The translations under genes and the position numbers were made by a program. A DNA stretch of 26,702 bases from NCBI GenBank assembly GCA_034399355.1, contig JAXMMT010000045.1, forward strand, positions 1 through 26,702, in the 5' to 3' direction. This DNA is from UBA2279 sp034399355 (GTDB lineage: Bacteria > Actinomycetota > Coriobacteriia > Anaerosomatales > Anaerosomataceae). Below are positions 16,255-24,144 of this stretch, piece after piece (the first letter of the stretch is position 1; each line of letters opens with the position of its first letter). The notes below the pieces were generated by a model. The model made no database searches. It had not been told where the DNA came from and saw only the letters and a list, made by a program, of their open reading frames with translations.

Positions 16255-16851
16255 TCAGTCACCCATCAGCCGCCAGTACGCGTCGAGGTGGCGTTCGACA
16301 CTTTCAGCCATGTCTGTCGCATCCGTTGCGATCGGATCGTTGACAACGAACGCTGACGGTACTCCTGCCGAGAGAGCCAACTCGGCCAGCTCCTGCGTCT
16401 CGGCGAACACAAGCTTAGCGCGAGAAAGCCCGAGTTCGGCGACGCGCACCACGAGGATGGCGAGCGTCCGGCGCAGGCCGCTTATGGCAACAGCTCGCAA
16501 CGTATGCGCCACACGCATGCCTTCGACCCTGCGCGCAGCCCAGCGCAGGAGCGCATCGGCCTCCACGCCCGTGGAGTGGACGACTGTGGGCTGGTAGCGC
16601 CTCAGGTACTTGCGAAGGCGAGACCGCGTGCGCACCACGTTCCACTTGTCGAGCATGTAGGGATCGACCTGAAAGCCGAGTTCGCGAGCACGGTCGACGA
16701 CGTCGGTGTGCAGCGGCGCGAGCAGGCGCACTGTCGCGCCCCGCGAGACGAGTTCGGTCATCACGGCGAACCAGCGCTCTTCAACGCCGCCCGGCTCGAG
16801 CGTGCCCTGTGTGGAGATGAACAGGAAGGTGGCGCGGCTCCAGCCCCTCAC
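16255..16851 (-). CDS. Glycosyltransferase GT-B N-terminal domain only, probably truncated
   Basis: The 198-residue product begins ATFLFISTQGTLEPGGVEER, like the Gly-rich acceptor loop of GT4 enzymes, and continues through an N-terminal Rossmann-like domain (TVVHSTGVEADALLRWAARR; LVFAETQELAELALSAG). The donor-binding C-terminal domain with its E-x7-E motif is absent. After VVNDPIATDATDMAES the chain runs straight into a helix like the last one of full GT4 proteins, so an internal deletion is likely. GTG 16851 is chosen because GGAGG lies 7 bases upstream. The open frame continues upstream to 17292, but that part is not coding. It probably has no transferase activity alone. Confidence 0.65.
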   Translation of the reverse strand: MRGWSRATFLFISTQGTLEPGGVEERWFAVMTELVSRGATVRLLAPLHTDVVDRARELGFQVDPYMLDKWNVVRTRSRLRKYLRRYQPTVVHSTGVEADALLRWAARRVEGMRVAHTLRAVAISGLRRTLAILVVRVAELGLSRAKLVFAETQELAELALSAGVPSAFVVNDPIATDATDMAESVERHLDAYWRLMGD

Positions 16852-16854
16852 CCG

Positions 16855-16929
16855 CACACCTCCGCAACAACACGTTCGTACACCGCTATCGTCTCCTTTG
16901 CCGTGCGCTCCCCTGTCATGGTAGCGGCA
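16855..16929 (-). repeat. 75-bp direct repeat, copy A: orphan 3' end of a glycosyltransferase gene
   Basis: These 75 bases match 18953-19027 at 72 positions by hand alignment. On the minus strand they encode AATMTGERTAKETIAVYERV and end with VAEVCG and a stop, the same tail as the GT4 gene at 18952-20025 (which has W for G and stops after VAEV). No rest of the gene lies upstream, so this is a relict. Its tail overlaps the start region of the 16851 gene. Confidence 0.85.
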
Positions 16930-16989
16930 GGTCGTAGATGCGCCAACTTCCAGGCCGGTTAGAGGAGCAGCCTGACGCCGTGTGTCGAG

Positions 16990-16995
16990 TATACT
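16990..16995 (+). promoter_or_regulatory. Candidate -10 box for the ABC exporter gene
   Basis: TATACT lies 40 bases before the GTG at 17035 in a GC-rich setting. A good -35 hexamer at the right spacing is not seen. If it is used, transcription would begin near 17002 and the in-frame GTG at 16996 could not be the start codon. Confidence 0.35.
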
Positions 16996-17034
16996 GTGCT
17001 CGGCGTTATCCAACCCCAGACAGGACGTGCGACC

Positions 17035-18888
17035 GTGTGGGCGAAAGTCGTAGACCTCCTCAACGAATACCTGCGCATCAACGCGATACGACGCATGCTC
17101 GCCGTGGTCAAGGTACGAAAAATCGAGATCACCGGACTCGTCGTGCTGGCTGCGGTCTTCGCGGTATTCGAGGGTGTGGGCCTGTCGATGCTGCTGCCTA
17201 TCCTGCAGTACGCGGAAAGCGGCACTACCGCGATCACCGACGGCTCGGGCCCGATCTGGTCCAGCATCGCTGCATTCATGAAGCTGCTCCACCTGCCGGT
17301 GAACCTCGTGGTACTGCTCCTGCTTGCCTTTGTCCCGATTCTCCTGAGGCAGGTTATCTTTTACCTGAATGCCTGGTACTCAGCCGTCGTGGCAAACCGT
17401 ATCGGCGTCCGGATGCGCATCCAGACGCTCGATGCCGTGCTTGACGCCGACCCTGAATTCTTCGACCGCCATCCCGTGGGACACCTGGTCGGCATCGCCG
17501 TGACTCAGACTGAGGCGGCCGGTGAGGCCATACTCACGGTGGTCAAGCAGCTTTCAGTGGCGCTGCTGATGCTGCTCTACGTCGCAATCATGGTGACGCT
17601 CTCCGTCCCGCTGACAGCAATCACGGTAGCCTTCGCCGCGCTTGTCGCGATCGTCGTGAAAAGAAGCCTTTCCCGCATCCGCAGTTTCGGCATCGAGGCG
17701 GCAGACACCAACCAGCAGATGATGACGAAGATCGTCGAGCGTTTCGGGCTGATGCGTCTCGTCAAAATGCGCGACCAGAAGCGCGCCGAGTCGCACCGAA
17801 TCGAGGAGTACTCGGAAACGATGCGTGCCATCCGGGTAAAGCAGGCTCGCCTGGGCGCCATGATTGAGGTAGTAGCCGATCCTCTTCTCATGCTCTCGAT
17901 CTTCGTCACGCTCTACCTCGGCATCGCCGTGCTCGGTATGACGCTCGCCCAGTTGGGCCTGCTGCTGTTTGTACTCAATCGCCTGAACGCGAAGATCAAG
18001 GAATTCAACACCGGGCGTCAGGTGATTTCCGCAAAGATGGCCGGACTACTACTGGTACGGCAGACGACCGGGGACGCCGCAGAGTCCAATACCATCCGAC
18101 GCGGACCTGTCGCGTTCACCGGTCTCAAGAACCGACTTGTGCTCGACGATGTCGAGTTCGACTACCCGCAGTCGCACGCCCCCGAAGGGGCGGTGCTCGA
18201 CCAGGCGACACCCGTTCTCCGGGGTGTGTCGGTCACCATACCGGCAGGCTCGTTCACGGCACTCGTAGGTCGCTCCGGCGGTGGCAAGTCGACCCTGGTC
18301 GAACTTCTGCCGCGCCTGAGGGACGTGACCGGTGGAAGCATCACATTCGACGGCGTGGACATCAAGGAATTCGACGTGGGCACACTTCGGAAGGGGATCG
18401 GCTACCTCACCCAGGATGCGATGCTGTTCAACGAGACCGTGCGCGAGAATCTCGTGTACGGCCTCGACTACGAGCCGACCGACGAACAGATTCGCGATGC
18501 CATCGAGCAGGCGTATGCGACCTTCGTGTACGAACTGCCGCGCGGCCTTGAGACAACGCTCGGCGACCGGGGCGTGCGCTTCTCCGGCGGCGAGCGTCAG
18601 CGCATCGCGCTCGCGCGCGTGCTGCTCGAAGACACATCGGTACTGATCCTCGACGAGCCGACCAGCGCCCTCGACTCGGAGTCAGAGTCATACATCCAGA
18701 AGGCGCTCGCGAAGCTGCACGGCCACAAGACGATTATCACGGTGGCTCACCGCCTTGCGACGGTGATCCAGGCCGACCAACTGCTCGTGATCGAGGGTGG
18801 CCGAATCGTTGAGCGCGGGACTCACGAGGAGCTGATCGCGCAGGGCGGCGCGTACCATAGGCTGTTCGAGAGCCAGTTGCTGGGCTAG
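17035..18888 (+). CDS. ABC exporter, fused membrane and ATPase domains (MsbA-like)
   Basis: The 617-residue product has six predicted membrane helices in the first 320 residues and a nucleotide-binding domain with Walker A GRSGGGKSTL (about 411-420), signature FSGGERQRIALAR (about 516), Walker B VLILDEPTSALD (about 536) and the H-loop TVAHRLAT (about 568). This is the half-transporter exporter architecture; it should act as a homodimer and may flip a lipid-linked glycan, given the genes around it. GTG 17035 has weak AGGA upstream; GTG 16996 would add 13 residues. It is the only plus-strand gene in the polysaccharide region, is bracketed by the 75-bp repeat, and so looks like an inserted cassette. 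Confidence 0.9.
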   Translation: MWAKVVDLLNEYLRINAIRRMLAVVKVRKIEITGLVVLAAVFAVFEGVGLSMLLPILQYAESGTTAITDGSGPIWSSIAAFMKLLHLPVNLVVLLLLAFVPILLRQVIFYLNAWYSAVVANRIGVRMRIQTLDAVLDADPEFFDRHPVGHLVGIAVTQTEAAGEAILTVVKQLSVALLMLLYVAIMVTLSVPLTAITVAFAALVAIVVKRSLSRIRSFGIEAADTNQQMMTKIVERFGLMRLVKMRDQKRAESHRIEEYSETMRAIRVKQARLGAMIEVVADPLLMLSIFVTLYLGIAVLGMTLAQLGLLLFVLNRLNAKIKEFNTGRQVISAKMAGLLLVRQTTGDAAESNTIRRGPVAFTGLKNRLVLDDVEFDYPQSHAPEGAVLDQATPVLRGVSVTIPAGSFTALVGRSGGGKSTLVELLPRLRDVTGGSITFDGVDIKEFDVGTLRKGIGYLTQDAMLFNETVRENLVYGLDYEPTDEQIRDAIEQAYATFVYELPRGLETTLGDRGVRFSGGERQRIALARVLLEDTSVLILDEPTSALDSESESYIQKALAKLHGHKTIITVAHRLATVIQADQLLVIEGGRIVERGTHEELIAQGGAYHRLFESQLLG

Positions 18889-18951
18889 GTAGGGTCAGAA
18901 GACTTCCCACCCCCACCCCACTTGGCAGGGCGTAGCCTCTTCTCCAACGCC

Positions 18952-20025
18952 TCACACCTCCGCAACAACACGCTCATACACCGCTATCGTCTCCTTTGCC
19001 GTGCGCTCCCATGTCATGGTAGCGGCACGCGCACGTCCCGCATCAGAAAGTCGTGCTCTCAGCGCGTTATCTGACAGCACGTCAGCGAGCGCGCCGGCCA
19101 GCGCCTCGACATCGCCGGGAGGGACCACGACAGCAGCGTCGCCGACCACCTCCGGTAGTGACGCGGCCGACGTCGTGATGACCGGGGTGCCAAGCGCCAT
19201 CGCCTCGAGCGGCGGGAGACCGAAGCCTTCGTAGAGCGAGGGGAAGGCGAAGAGTTCAGCTGTCGTGTACAAGCGGCGCAGCACCGAGTCGTCCACCGGT
19301 CCCGTGAACCGAACGCGCTCCGAAGAAGCTCCGATGACCGAGGCGACATAACCGGGAACATCGGCACCAACGAGCACCAGCATCACGTCCTTGTCAGGGA
19401 GCGCTTCAAACGCTTGCACAAGTGTGGGCACGTCCTTGTGCGGCCTCGTGTTGCCCATCGACAGGATGTAGCGACGACCCTCGAGCCACGATGGCAGCTC
19501 ACCAAGCTCACCACGAGCGAAATCGTCAGCCGCTGAAAGCACCACCGACGTCTTGCTGGCAGAGACCGGGAAGAACCGCGCGAGATCACGTGCGGTGTTC
19601 TCCGAAACCGTCACAATGCGATTCGCCTGGCGCACGGCACGATGGTTCCATGCGCGATAGAGCGCGCGCTTGGCCGCAGAAGGCATGAGACCGGGAACAA
19701 TCAGCGGGCTGAGATCGTGAAGCGTGACGACCAGCGGGTGAGGCGCAGGCAGCGGCGTCGGGAAGTGTGGGCAGTGCGTGACGTCGGCGCGGGCGGCCCT
19801 AGCGATTCGGCCAAGCTCCCACATGCCCGTGAGACTGAATGGCGCGCTCGTTGCCGAGAAGACCTCGGCGTTGAGATCGCCGGTGAGCAGTTCGGCGGCG
19901 GCGGGATTGCACGCGACCACCAGGGCGATGTCGTCCCGACGAGCAAGCGCAGAAGCGAGCCCGGTCGTATAGCGACCGACACCGCTCCAGGAGGCCATGC
20001 GACAATCAAGTAGGATACGCATCAT
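18952..20025 (-). CDS. GT4 family glycosyltransferase
   Basis: The 357-residue product has the N-terminal loop RMASWSGVGRYTTGLASAL, the linker HCPHFPTPLPAPHPLVVTLH and HDLSP, and a donor domain with YILSMGNTRPHKDVPTLVQA and PSLYEGFGLPPLEAMALGTP, the EGFGLP-x2-E motif typical of mannosyl- and rhamnosyltransferase-like GT4 enzymes. It probably extends the polymer made from dTDP-rhamnose or GDP-mannose; the donor is unknown. ATG 20025 overlaps the fused rmlD-GT2 stop by 4 bases (ATGA). Its last 75 bases are repeated at 16855-16929. It is followed by a convergent ABC gene 63 bases away with no clear terminator. Confidence 0.88.
   Translation of the reverse strand: MMRILLDCRMASWSGVGRYTTGLASALARRDDIALVVACNPAAAELLTGDLNAEVFSATSAPFSLTGMWELGRIARAARADVTHCPHFPTPLPAPHPLVVTLHDLSPLIVPGLMPSAAKRALYRAWNHRAVRQANRIVTVSENTARDLARFFPVSASKTSVVLSAADDFARGELGELPSWLEGRRYILSMGNTRPHKDVPTLVQAFEALPDKDVMLVLVGADVPGYVASVIGASSERVRFTGPVDDSVLRRLYTTAELFAFPSLYEGFGLPPLEAMALGTPVITTSAASLPEVVGDAAVVVPPGDVEALAGALADVLSDNALRARLSDAGRARAATMTWERTAKETIAVYERVVAEV
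18953..19027 (-). repeat. 75-bp direct repeat, copy B: 3' end of the intact GT4 gene
   Basis: This is the partner of 16855-16929, with three mismatches by eye. Identity stops sharply on both sides. The two copies lie in the same orientation and enclose the oppositely transcribed ABC exporter gene and about 170 bases of flank, a segment of 2023 bases. Confidence 0.85.
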
Positions 20026-21674
20026 CGATACATCCCCCGAAGCCTTCGGAGACCCGCCAGAGCGCCGCTGGCCAGCCTGAGCCCCGTCAGGCCCCTGTCT
20101 CTCGTGTACTTCTCGAGACTCTCCCGGTATGCGCGAGCCACGGCCCCGCCCCGAACCCCACTCTGTCCAAGATGATGTATGACGCGAGCCTGAGGGACTA
20201 CCACGACCCCCCAGCCTTTCTCGCGCATCCGCCAACACCAGTCGACATCCTCGTAGTACAGGAAGTACCCCTCATCCATGAACCCAACGTCTTCTATGGC
20301 CTCGCGACGGACCAACATGGCTGCTCCAGTAGTCCAGTCGACTGATGTAGGCACATCGAACGCCATCGGACTCAGCGAGCGATTCCCCTTCAGGCGCTGA
20401 GTAAGTCTCCAGATCCTCAAACGGAGATACTCAAGCAGTGATGGGAACCTGCCGAAGGCGTTCGCCTGCAGACTGCCATCAGGGTTGAGGATACTCGCCC
20501 CGACAATGCCAACCTCCGGATGCTCCTCGGCATAGTCGACCAGGACCCGGACCGCCCCATTGCAGAGTTCGGCATCGGGATTCAGCAATAGCACGAATCG
20601 CCCCGACGTCAGACTGATACCACGATTGTTCGAAGCGGCGAATCCCGCGTTTGGAACCGCAAGCACCTGCACATCGGAGAACCGTGTGCAAATAGCGTTC
20701 ACGGACCCATCCGTACTCTCTGCGTCCATGACAAGGATACGTCCGGCCCCGACCTGCTCACGAGCACTCGTGACCGCCGCCTCGAGGAATCCTCCGGCAT
20801 TGTGCGCGACGATGATGACGTCGGTGTCAGCGCACATGAACCTCTGTAGAGCGTCTTGCCAGGGAGGCATCGTGACGCCCACGCGCGCAGCCTTCGAGCA
20901 GTCCAATACCGAGTTCCTGGGCCGCGCGACCTTCGAAGAAAAGTGGCCGTGCGGAACCGGCTCCATAGGGATGTTCGCGCCCGCCAACTTCAATATCTCC
21001 GCAGCGAACTCGAACCGCGTACACGATCCGGAACCGGCCAAGTGATAGAGTCCCTTGGCGCCGTGATCGATCAGTCCAAGGATTCCGGTGGCCAGATCCA
21101 TCGTGTACGTTGGCGATCCTCGCTCGTCGTCGACCACCTGTAGCGCGTCCCTCTCCCTGGCAGCGCGAAGGATCTTCACGGGAAAGTTCTCACCAGCCGG
21201 GCCGAAGACCCATGCCGTTCGAACCGTGAGCGCCTCCGGGTGTGCCTCGAGAACCGCGCGCTCCCCGGCCAACTTGGAGGTGCCATACACCGAGAGTGGG
21301 TTTGGTTCGTCGTCCTCGGTGTAGGCCCCGTCCTTGGTGCCGTCGAAGACGAAGTCGGTCGAGACGTGCACGAACGCAAGACCAGCATCGCGGGCTGCCT
21401 GCGCGAGGATGCGTGCGCCGGTCTCGTTCACGAGGAATGCAACGTCCGGGGCGTCCTCCGCAGCCTCAACGTTCGTGTACGCAGCGGCATTGACGAGCAC
21501 TCCGCCGCCGTCATCCGCGAACGCACCTACAACTGCACGCACTCGCTCGTCGTCGGTGATGTCGAAGTCAGCCTCAGCTGGAGCGACGACCTCCGAGCCG
21601 CGCTCTGCGAGCACCCGCTGGAGCGCCGTACCGAGCATGCCACCGGCGCCGGCGATGAGGACACGGTCAGGCAC
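20022..21674 (-). CDS. rmlD: Fusion of dTDP-4-dehydrorhamnose reductase (RmlD) and GT2 rhamnosyltransferase
   Basis: The 550-residue product joins two full enzymes. Residues 1-280 are RmlD: NADPH loop GAGGMLG (9-15), STDFVFDG (105-112), catalytic YGTSK (Tyr130, Lys134) and the C-terminal DALQRFM. Residue 281 onward is a GT2 transferase like WbbL/RfbF: DVIIVAHNAGG, LLLNPDAE (about 364-369), GAAMLVRR and YYEDVDW (475-479). RmlD makes dTDP-L-rhamnose; the second part should transfer it. No stop lies between them; Met280 (ATG 20837) is the likely former start of the transferase and has AGAGG just upstream, so separate internal initiation is possible. GTG 21674 overlaps the rmlB stop by 8 bases. 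Upstream in-frame codons read through rmlB and are not used. Confidence 0.9.
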   Translation of the reverse strand: MPDRVLIAGAGGMLGTALQRVLAERGSEVVAPAEADFDITDDERVRAVVGAFADDGGGVLVNAAAYTNVEAAEDAPDVAFLVNETGARILAQAARDAGLAFVHVSTDFVFDGTKDGAYTEDDEPNPLSVYGTSKLAGERAVLEAHPEALTVRTAWVFGPAGENFPVKILRAARERDALQVVDDERGSPTYTMDLATGILGLIDHGAKGLYHLAGSGSCTRFEFAAEILKLAGANIPMEPVPHGHFSSKVARPRNSVLDCSKAARVGVTMPPWQDALQRFMCADTDVIIVAHNAGGFLEAAVTSAREQVGAGRILVMDAESTDGSVNAICTRFSDVQVLAVPNAGFAASNNRGISLTSGRFVLLLNPDAELCNGAVRVLVDYAEEHPEVGIVGASILNPDGSLQANAFGRFPSLLEYLRLRIWRLTQRLKGNRSLSPMAFDVPTSVDWTTGAAMLVRREAIEDVGFMDEGYFLYYEDVDWCWRMREKGWGVVVVPQARVIHHLGQSGVRGGAVARAYRESLEKYTRDRGLTGLRLASGALAGLRRLRGMYR

Positions 21675-22674
21675 GGTCCTCGTACCACCGCTTGTGCCAG
21701 CGAGCGAATTCGCCCTCGCCATGCTTGATCTTGTGCCACCAATCCTCGTTGTCGCGGTACCAGCGGATGGTGTCACGAAGCCCGCTCTCGAAGTCGACGC
21801 CGGGCGCCCAGCCGCGCGAACGCAGCTTGGTGATATCAAGGGAGTATCGCCGGTCGTGACCGGGGCGATCGGCGACCCACTCGATTACATCCTCGGAAAG
21901 TCCGAGTTCGTCGAGAATGACCGAGGTGATCTCGCGGTTAGTCCGCTCGTTGCCACCGCCAACGTTGTAGACCTCGCCGGGCTCGCCGTTCTTGAGCACC
22001 CACTCGATACCCGAGCAGTGGTCGTCCACATGCAGCCAGTCGCGGATGTTCATGCCGTCGCCGTACAGCGGCAGCCGCTCGCCCTCAAGCGCGTTGGTCA
22101 CGAAGAGCGGGATAAGCTTCTCGGGGTACTGATACGGGCCGTAGGTGTTGGAGCCGCGCGTGATCATCACGGGCAGATTGAAGGTGCGGTGGTACGCCAG
22201 CACCTGCAGATCGCCGCCGGCCTTGCTCGCCGAGTACGGACTCGAAGGCGTGATTGGGCTCTCCTCGGTAAAAGAGCCCTCATCGATGCTGCCGTACACC
22301 TCATCGGTGGAGACCTGCACGAAGCGACCGATACCGCGCTCACGTACGAGCTCCAGCAGCGTGTGCGTGCCGAGAACATCCGTGCGAATGAACGCGTCCG
22401 GTTCGACGATCGAGCGGTCCACGTGAGTCTCCGCCGCGAAGTTCACGATGGCGTCGATGCCAACGGCTGCAGCCTCCACGGCGTCTCGGTCGCAGATGTC
22501 AGCCTGCACGAAGGTGTAGCGCTGGTCTTCCGCCACCGGCAGCAAGTTGTCGGGGTTGCCGGCGTACGTGAGCTTGTCGAGACACACGACCTCGATGTCA
22601 TCACGCAACTCGAGTTGCCGACGGACGAATGCGGAGCCTATGAAGCCGGCCCCTCCGCAGACAAGGAGTCTCAT
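21667..22674 (-). CDS. rmlB: dTDP-glucose 4,6-dehydratase
   Basis: The 335-residue product is a standard RmlB of usual length: NAD+ loop GGAGFIG (7-13), AAETHVDRS (81-89), STDEVYG (122-128) with the catalytic Asp-Glu pair, YSASK (Tyr147, Lys151), RGSNTYGPYQ-type and GDGMNIRDWLHVDDH substrate motifs. It converts dTDP-glucose to dTDP-4-keto-6-deoxyglucose, the second step of rhamnose synthesis. ATG 22674 overlaps the rmlC-like stop by 4 bases (ATGA), and its own stop overlaps the rmlD fusion start. The gene order A-C-B-D is collinear and translationally coupled. Confidence 0.96.
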   Translation of the reverse strand: MRLLVCGGAGFIGSAFVRRQLELRDDIEVVCLDKLTYAGNPDNLLPVAEDQRYTFVQADICDRDAVEAAAVGIDAIVNFAAETHVDRSIVEPDAFIRTDVLGTHTLLELVRERGIGRFVQVSTDEVYGSIDEGSFTEESPITPSSPYSASKAGGDLQVLAYHRTFNLPVMITRGSNTYGPYQYPEKLIPLFVTNALEGERLPLYGDGMNIRDWLHVDDHCSGIEWVLKNGEPGEVYNVGGGNERTNREITSVILDELGLSEDVIEWVADRPGHDRRYSLDITKLRSRGWAPGVDFESGLRDTIRWYRDNEDWWHKIKHGEGEFARWHKRWYEDRA

Positions 22675-23126
22675 CCGTTCTTCACACTCCAGTCGTAGCC
22701 GATCGACGCATCATCGGCGGGCAGGCGGAACTCATCTGGGCTCTCGTAGTCGTAGAGTTCTGTCGGCACATTAACGATGTACGCAGACTCCGTACCCACC
22801 GCTGTGAACCCATGGTAGACGCCCGGCGGGATAATCACTATGCGCTGGCGCTGCCACCCGATGACAAACTCGTTGGTCTCGCCCTTTGTTGGCGAACCCT
22901 CACGCGTATCGTGCAGCACGACCTTCGCCATACCACCGACGCACACGAAGTGATCCGTCTGCTTCTTGTGGTAGTGCCACGCCTTCACGACTCCCGGGTA
23001 CACCATCGTCACGTAGCACTGGCCAAACTTCTGGTAGTCCGGGTCGTCGCTCCGCCACATCTCCATGAGCAGACCGCGCTCGTCGGGCACCACTTTGAGG
23101 TCTTTGACCTTCACGCCTTCGATCAT
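22671..23126 (-). CDS. rmlC: dTDP-4-dehydrorhamnose 3,5-epimerase family protein
   Basis: The 151-residue cupin has VPDERGLLMEMWR, VKAWHYHKKQTDHFVCVGG (His51, His53) and IPPGVYHGFTAVG, as in RmlC-like epimerases, and lies between rmlA and rmlB. It should convert dTDP-4-keto-6-deoxyglucose to the L-lyxo form. It is about 30 residues shorter than classical RmlC and has WHYH where many have GLHFQ, so it belongs to the short subfamily, and exact 3,5-epimerase action is inferred from context. ATG 23126 overlaps the rmlA stop by 4 bases. No other rmlC candidate is in the window. Confidence 0.88.
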   Translation of the reverse strand: MIEGVKVKDLKVVPDERGLLMEMWRSDDPDYQKFGQCYVTMVYPGVVKAWHYHKKQTDHFVCVGGMAKVVLHDTREGSPTKGETNEFVIGWQRQRIVIIPPGVYHGFTAVGTESAYIVNVPTELYDYESPDEFRLPADDASIGYDWSVKNG

Positions 23127-23998
23127 GGCTTCTCCTCAAGGATCGAGCGGACGTATCGGTAGTAGTCGGATGACGCGCTTTCGAGACGGCGCTCGAGCGC
23201 CGCTCGGTCGATGAACCCCATCCGGTACGCGATCTCTTCGAGGCAGGAGATCTTGAGCCCCTGGCGCTTCTCAATCGTCTGTACGAATGTACCCGCCTCG
23301 ACCAGGGAGTCGGGCGTTCCGGTATCGAGCCACGCAGTCCCGCGGCTCATGAGACGCACCTTGAGGCTGCCATCCGCGAGGTATAGGTTGTTGAGCGTCG
23401 TGATCTCGAGCTCACCGCGTGCGGAGGGCTTCACCTGTTTGGCGAACTCACAGACGCGGCCGTCGTAGAAGTACAGGCCCGTGACCGCGTAGTTCGACCG
23501 GGGAGCGATCGGCTTCTCCTCGATAGACAGGACAGTGCCGGCATCGTCGAACTCGACCACGCCGTACCGCTCGGGGTCGCGCACCTGATAGCCGAACACG
23601 ACGGCGCCGCCTGCGGATGCGTCGTCGGAGGCGCTGCGCAGCATCTCCGCCATACCCGAGCCGTAGAAGATGTTGTCGCCGAGAACAAGACAGGCGGGAT
23701 CGCCGTCAAGGAACTCCTCGCCGATGAGGAACGCCTGTGCGAGTCCCTCAGGCCTCGGCTGGACAGCGTAGGTGATCTCGACACCCCACTGTGTGCCGTC
23801 ACCGAGCAAGCGCTCGAACGCAGGACGATCAGTCGGTGTAGTGATCACCAGTATCTCGCGGATGCCCGCAAGGAGGAGAACCGACAGCGGGTAGTAGACC
23901 ATCGGCTTGTCGTAGATCGGCAAGAGCTGTTTCGAGATCCCGAGAGTAACGGGATGGAGCCGCGTGCCAGAGCCCCCCGCGAGGATGATGCCTTTCAC
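23123..23998 (-). CDS. rmlA: Glucose-1-phosphate thymidylyltransferase
   Basis: The 291-residue product matches RmlA in length and motifs: nucleotide loop LAGGSGTRLHPVT (6-18), SKQLLPIYDKPMVYYPLS, RPEGLAQAF, LGDNIFYG (metal Asp) and EEKP. It makes dTDP-glucose from glucose 1-phosphate and dTTP, the first and normally feedback-inhibited step of dTDP-L-rhamnose synthesis. The start is GTG 23998 with AAGGGAGG 7 bases upstream. It opens the tightly coupled rmlA-C-B-D group. The upstream glycosyltransferase frames end at 24145 or 24023, so it probably shares their transcript. Confidence 0.96.
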   Translation of the reverse strand: MKGIILAGGSGTRLHPVTLGISKQLLPIYDKPMVYYPLSVLLLAGIREILVITTPTDRPAFERLLGDGTQWGVEITYAVQPRPEGLAQAFLIGEEFLDGDPACLVLGDNIFYGSGMAEMLRSASDDASAGGAVVFGYQVRDPERYGVVEFDDAGTVLSIEEKPIAPRSNYAVTGLYFYDGRVCEFAKQVKPSARGELEITTLNNLYLADGSLKVRLMSRGTAWLDTGTPDSLVEAGTFVQTIEKRQGLKISCLEEIAYRMGFIDRAALERRLESASSDYYRYVRSILEEKP

Positions 23999-24144
23999 AA
24001 CGATACCTCCCTTAGAGGATGCTCAGGCTGGCCCAAAGCCCTTGAAGAGCCACCGAATTATCTCACAAGTCGGAATCGACTGAAGACGCCAGACCTCGCC
24101 TCGTTTGCCCCAGCCCATGCGGAACCCTTCGACCTGAACCGGAA

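Noticed and set aside
16852..17292. Upstream extension of the 16255 gene frame to 345 codons
   Set aside because: It crosses the glycosyltransferase relict in a different frame, the promoter region and the start of the divergent ABC gene; a GTG with a ribosome-binding site at 16851 is far better.
20026..20238. N-terminal extension of the GT4 gene by 71 codons
   Set aside because: It runs through the end of the fused GT2 domain in another frame, while ATG 20025 fits the ATGA overlap and the family start.
21334..22698. Plus-strand open frame of 454 codons
   Set aside because: It is antisense to rmlB and rmlD, whose catalytic motifs are all intact, and looks like a shadow.
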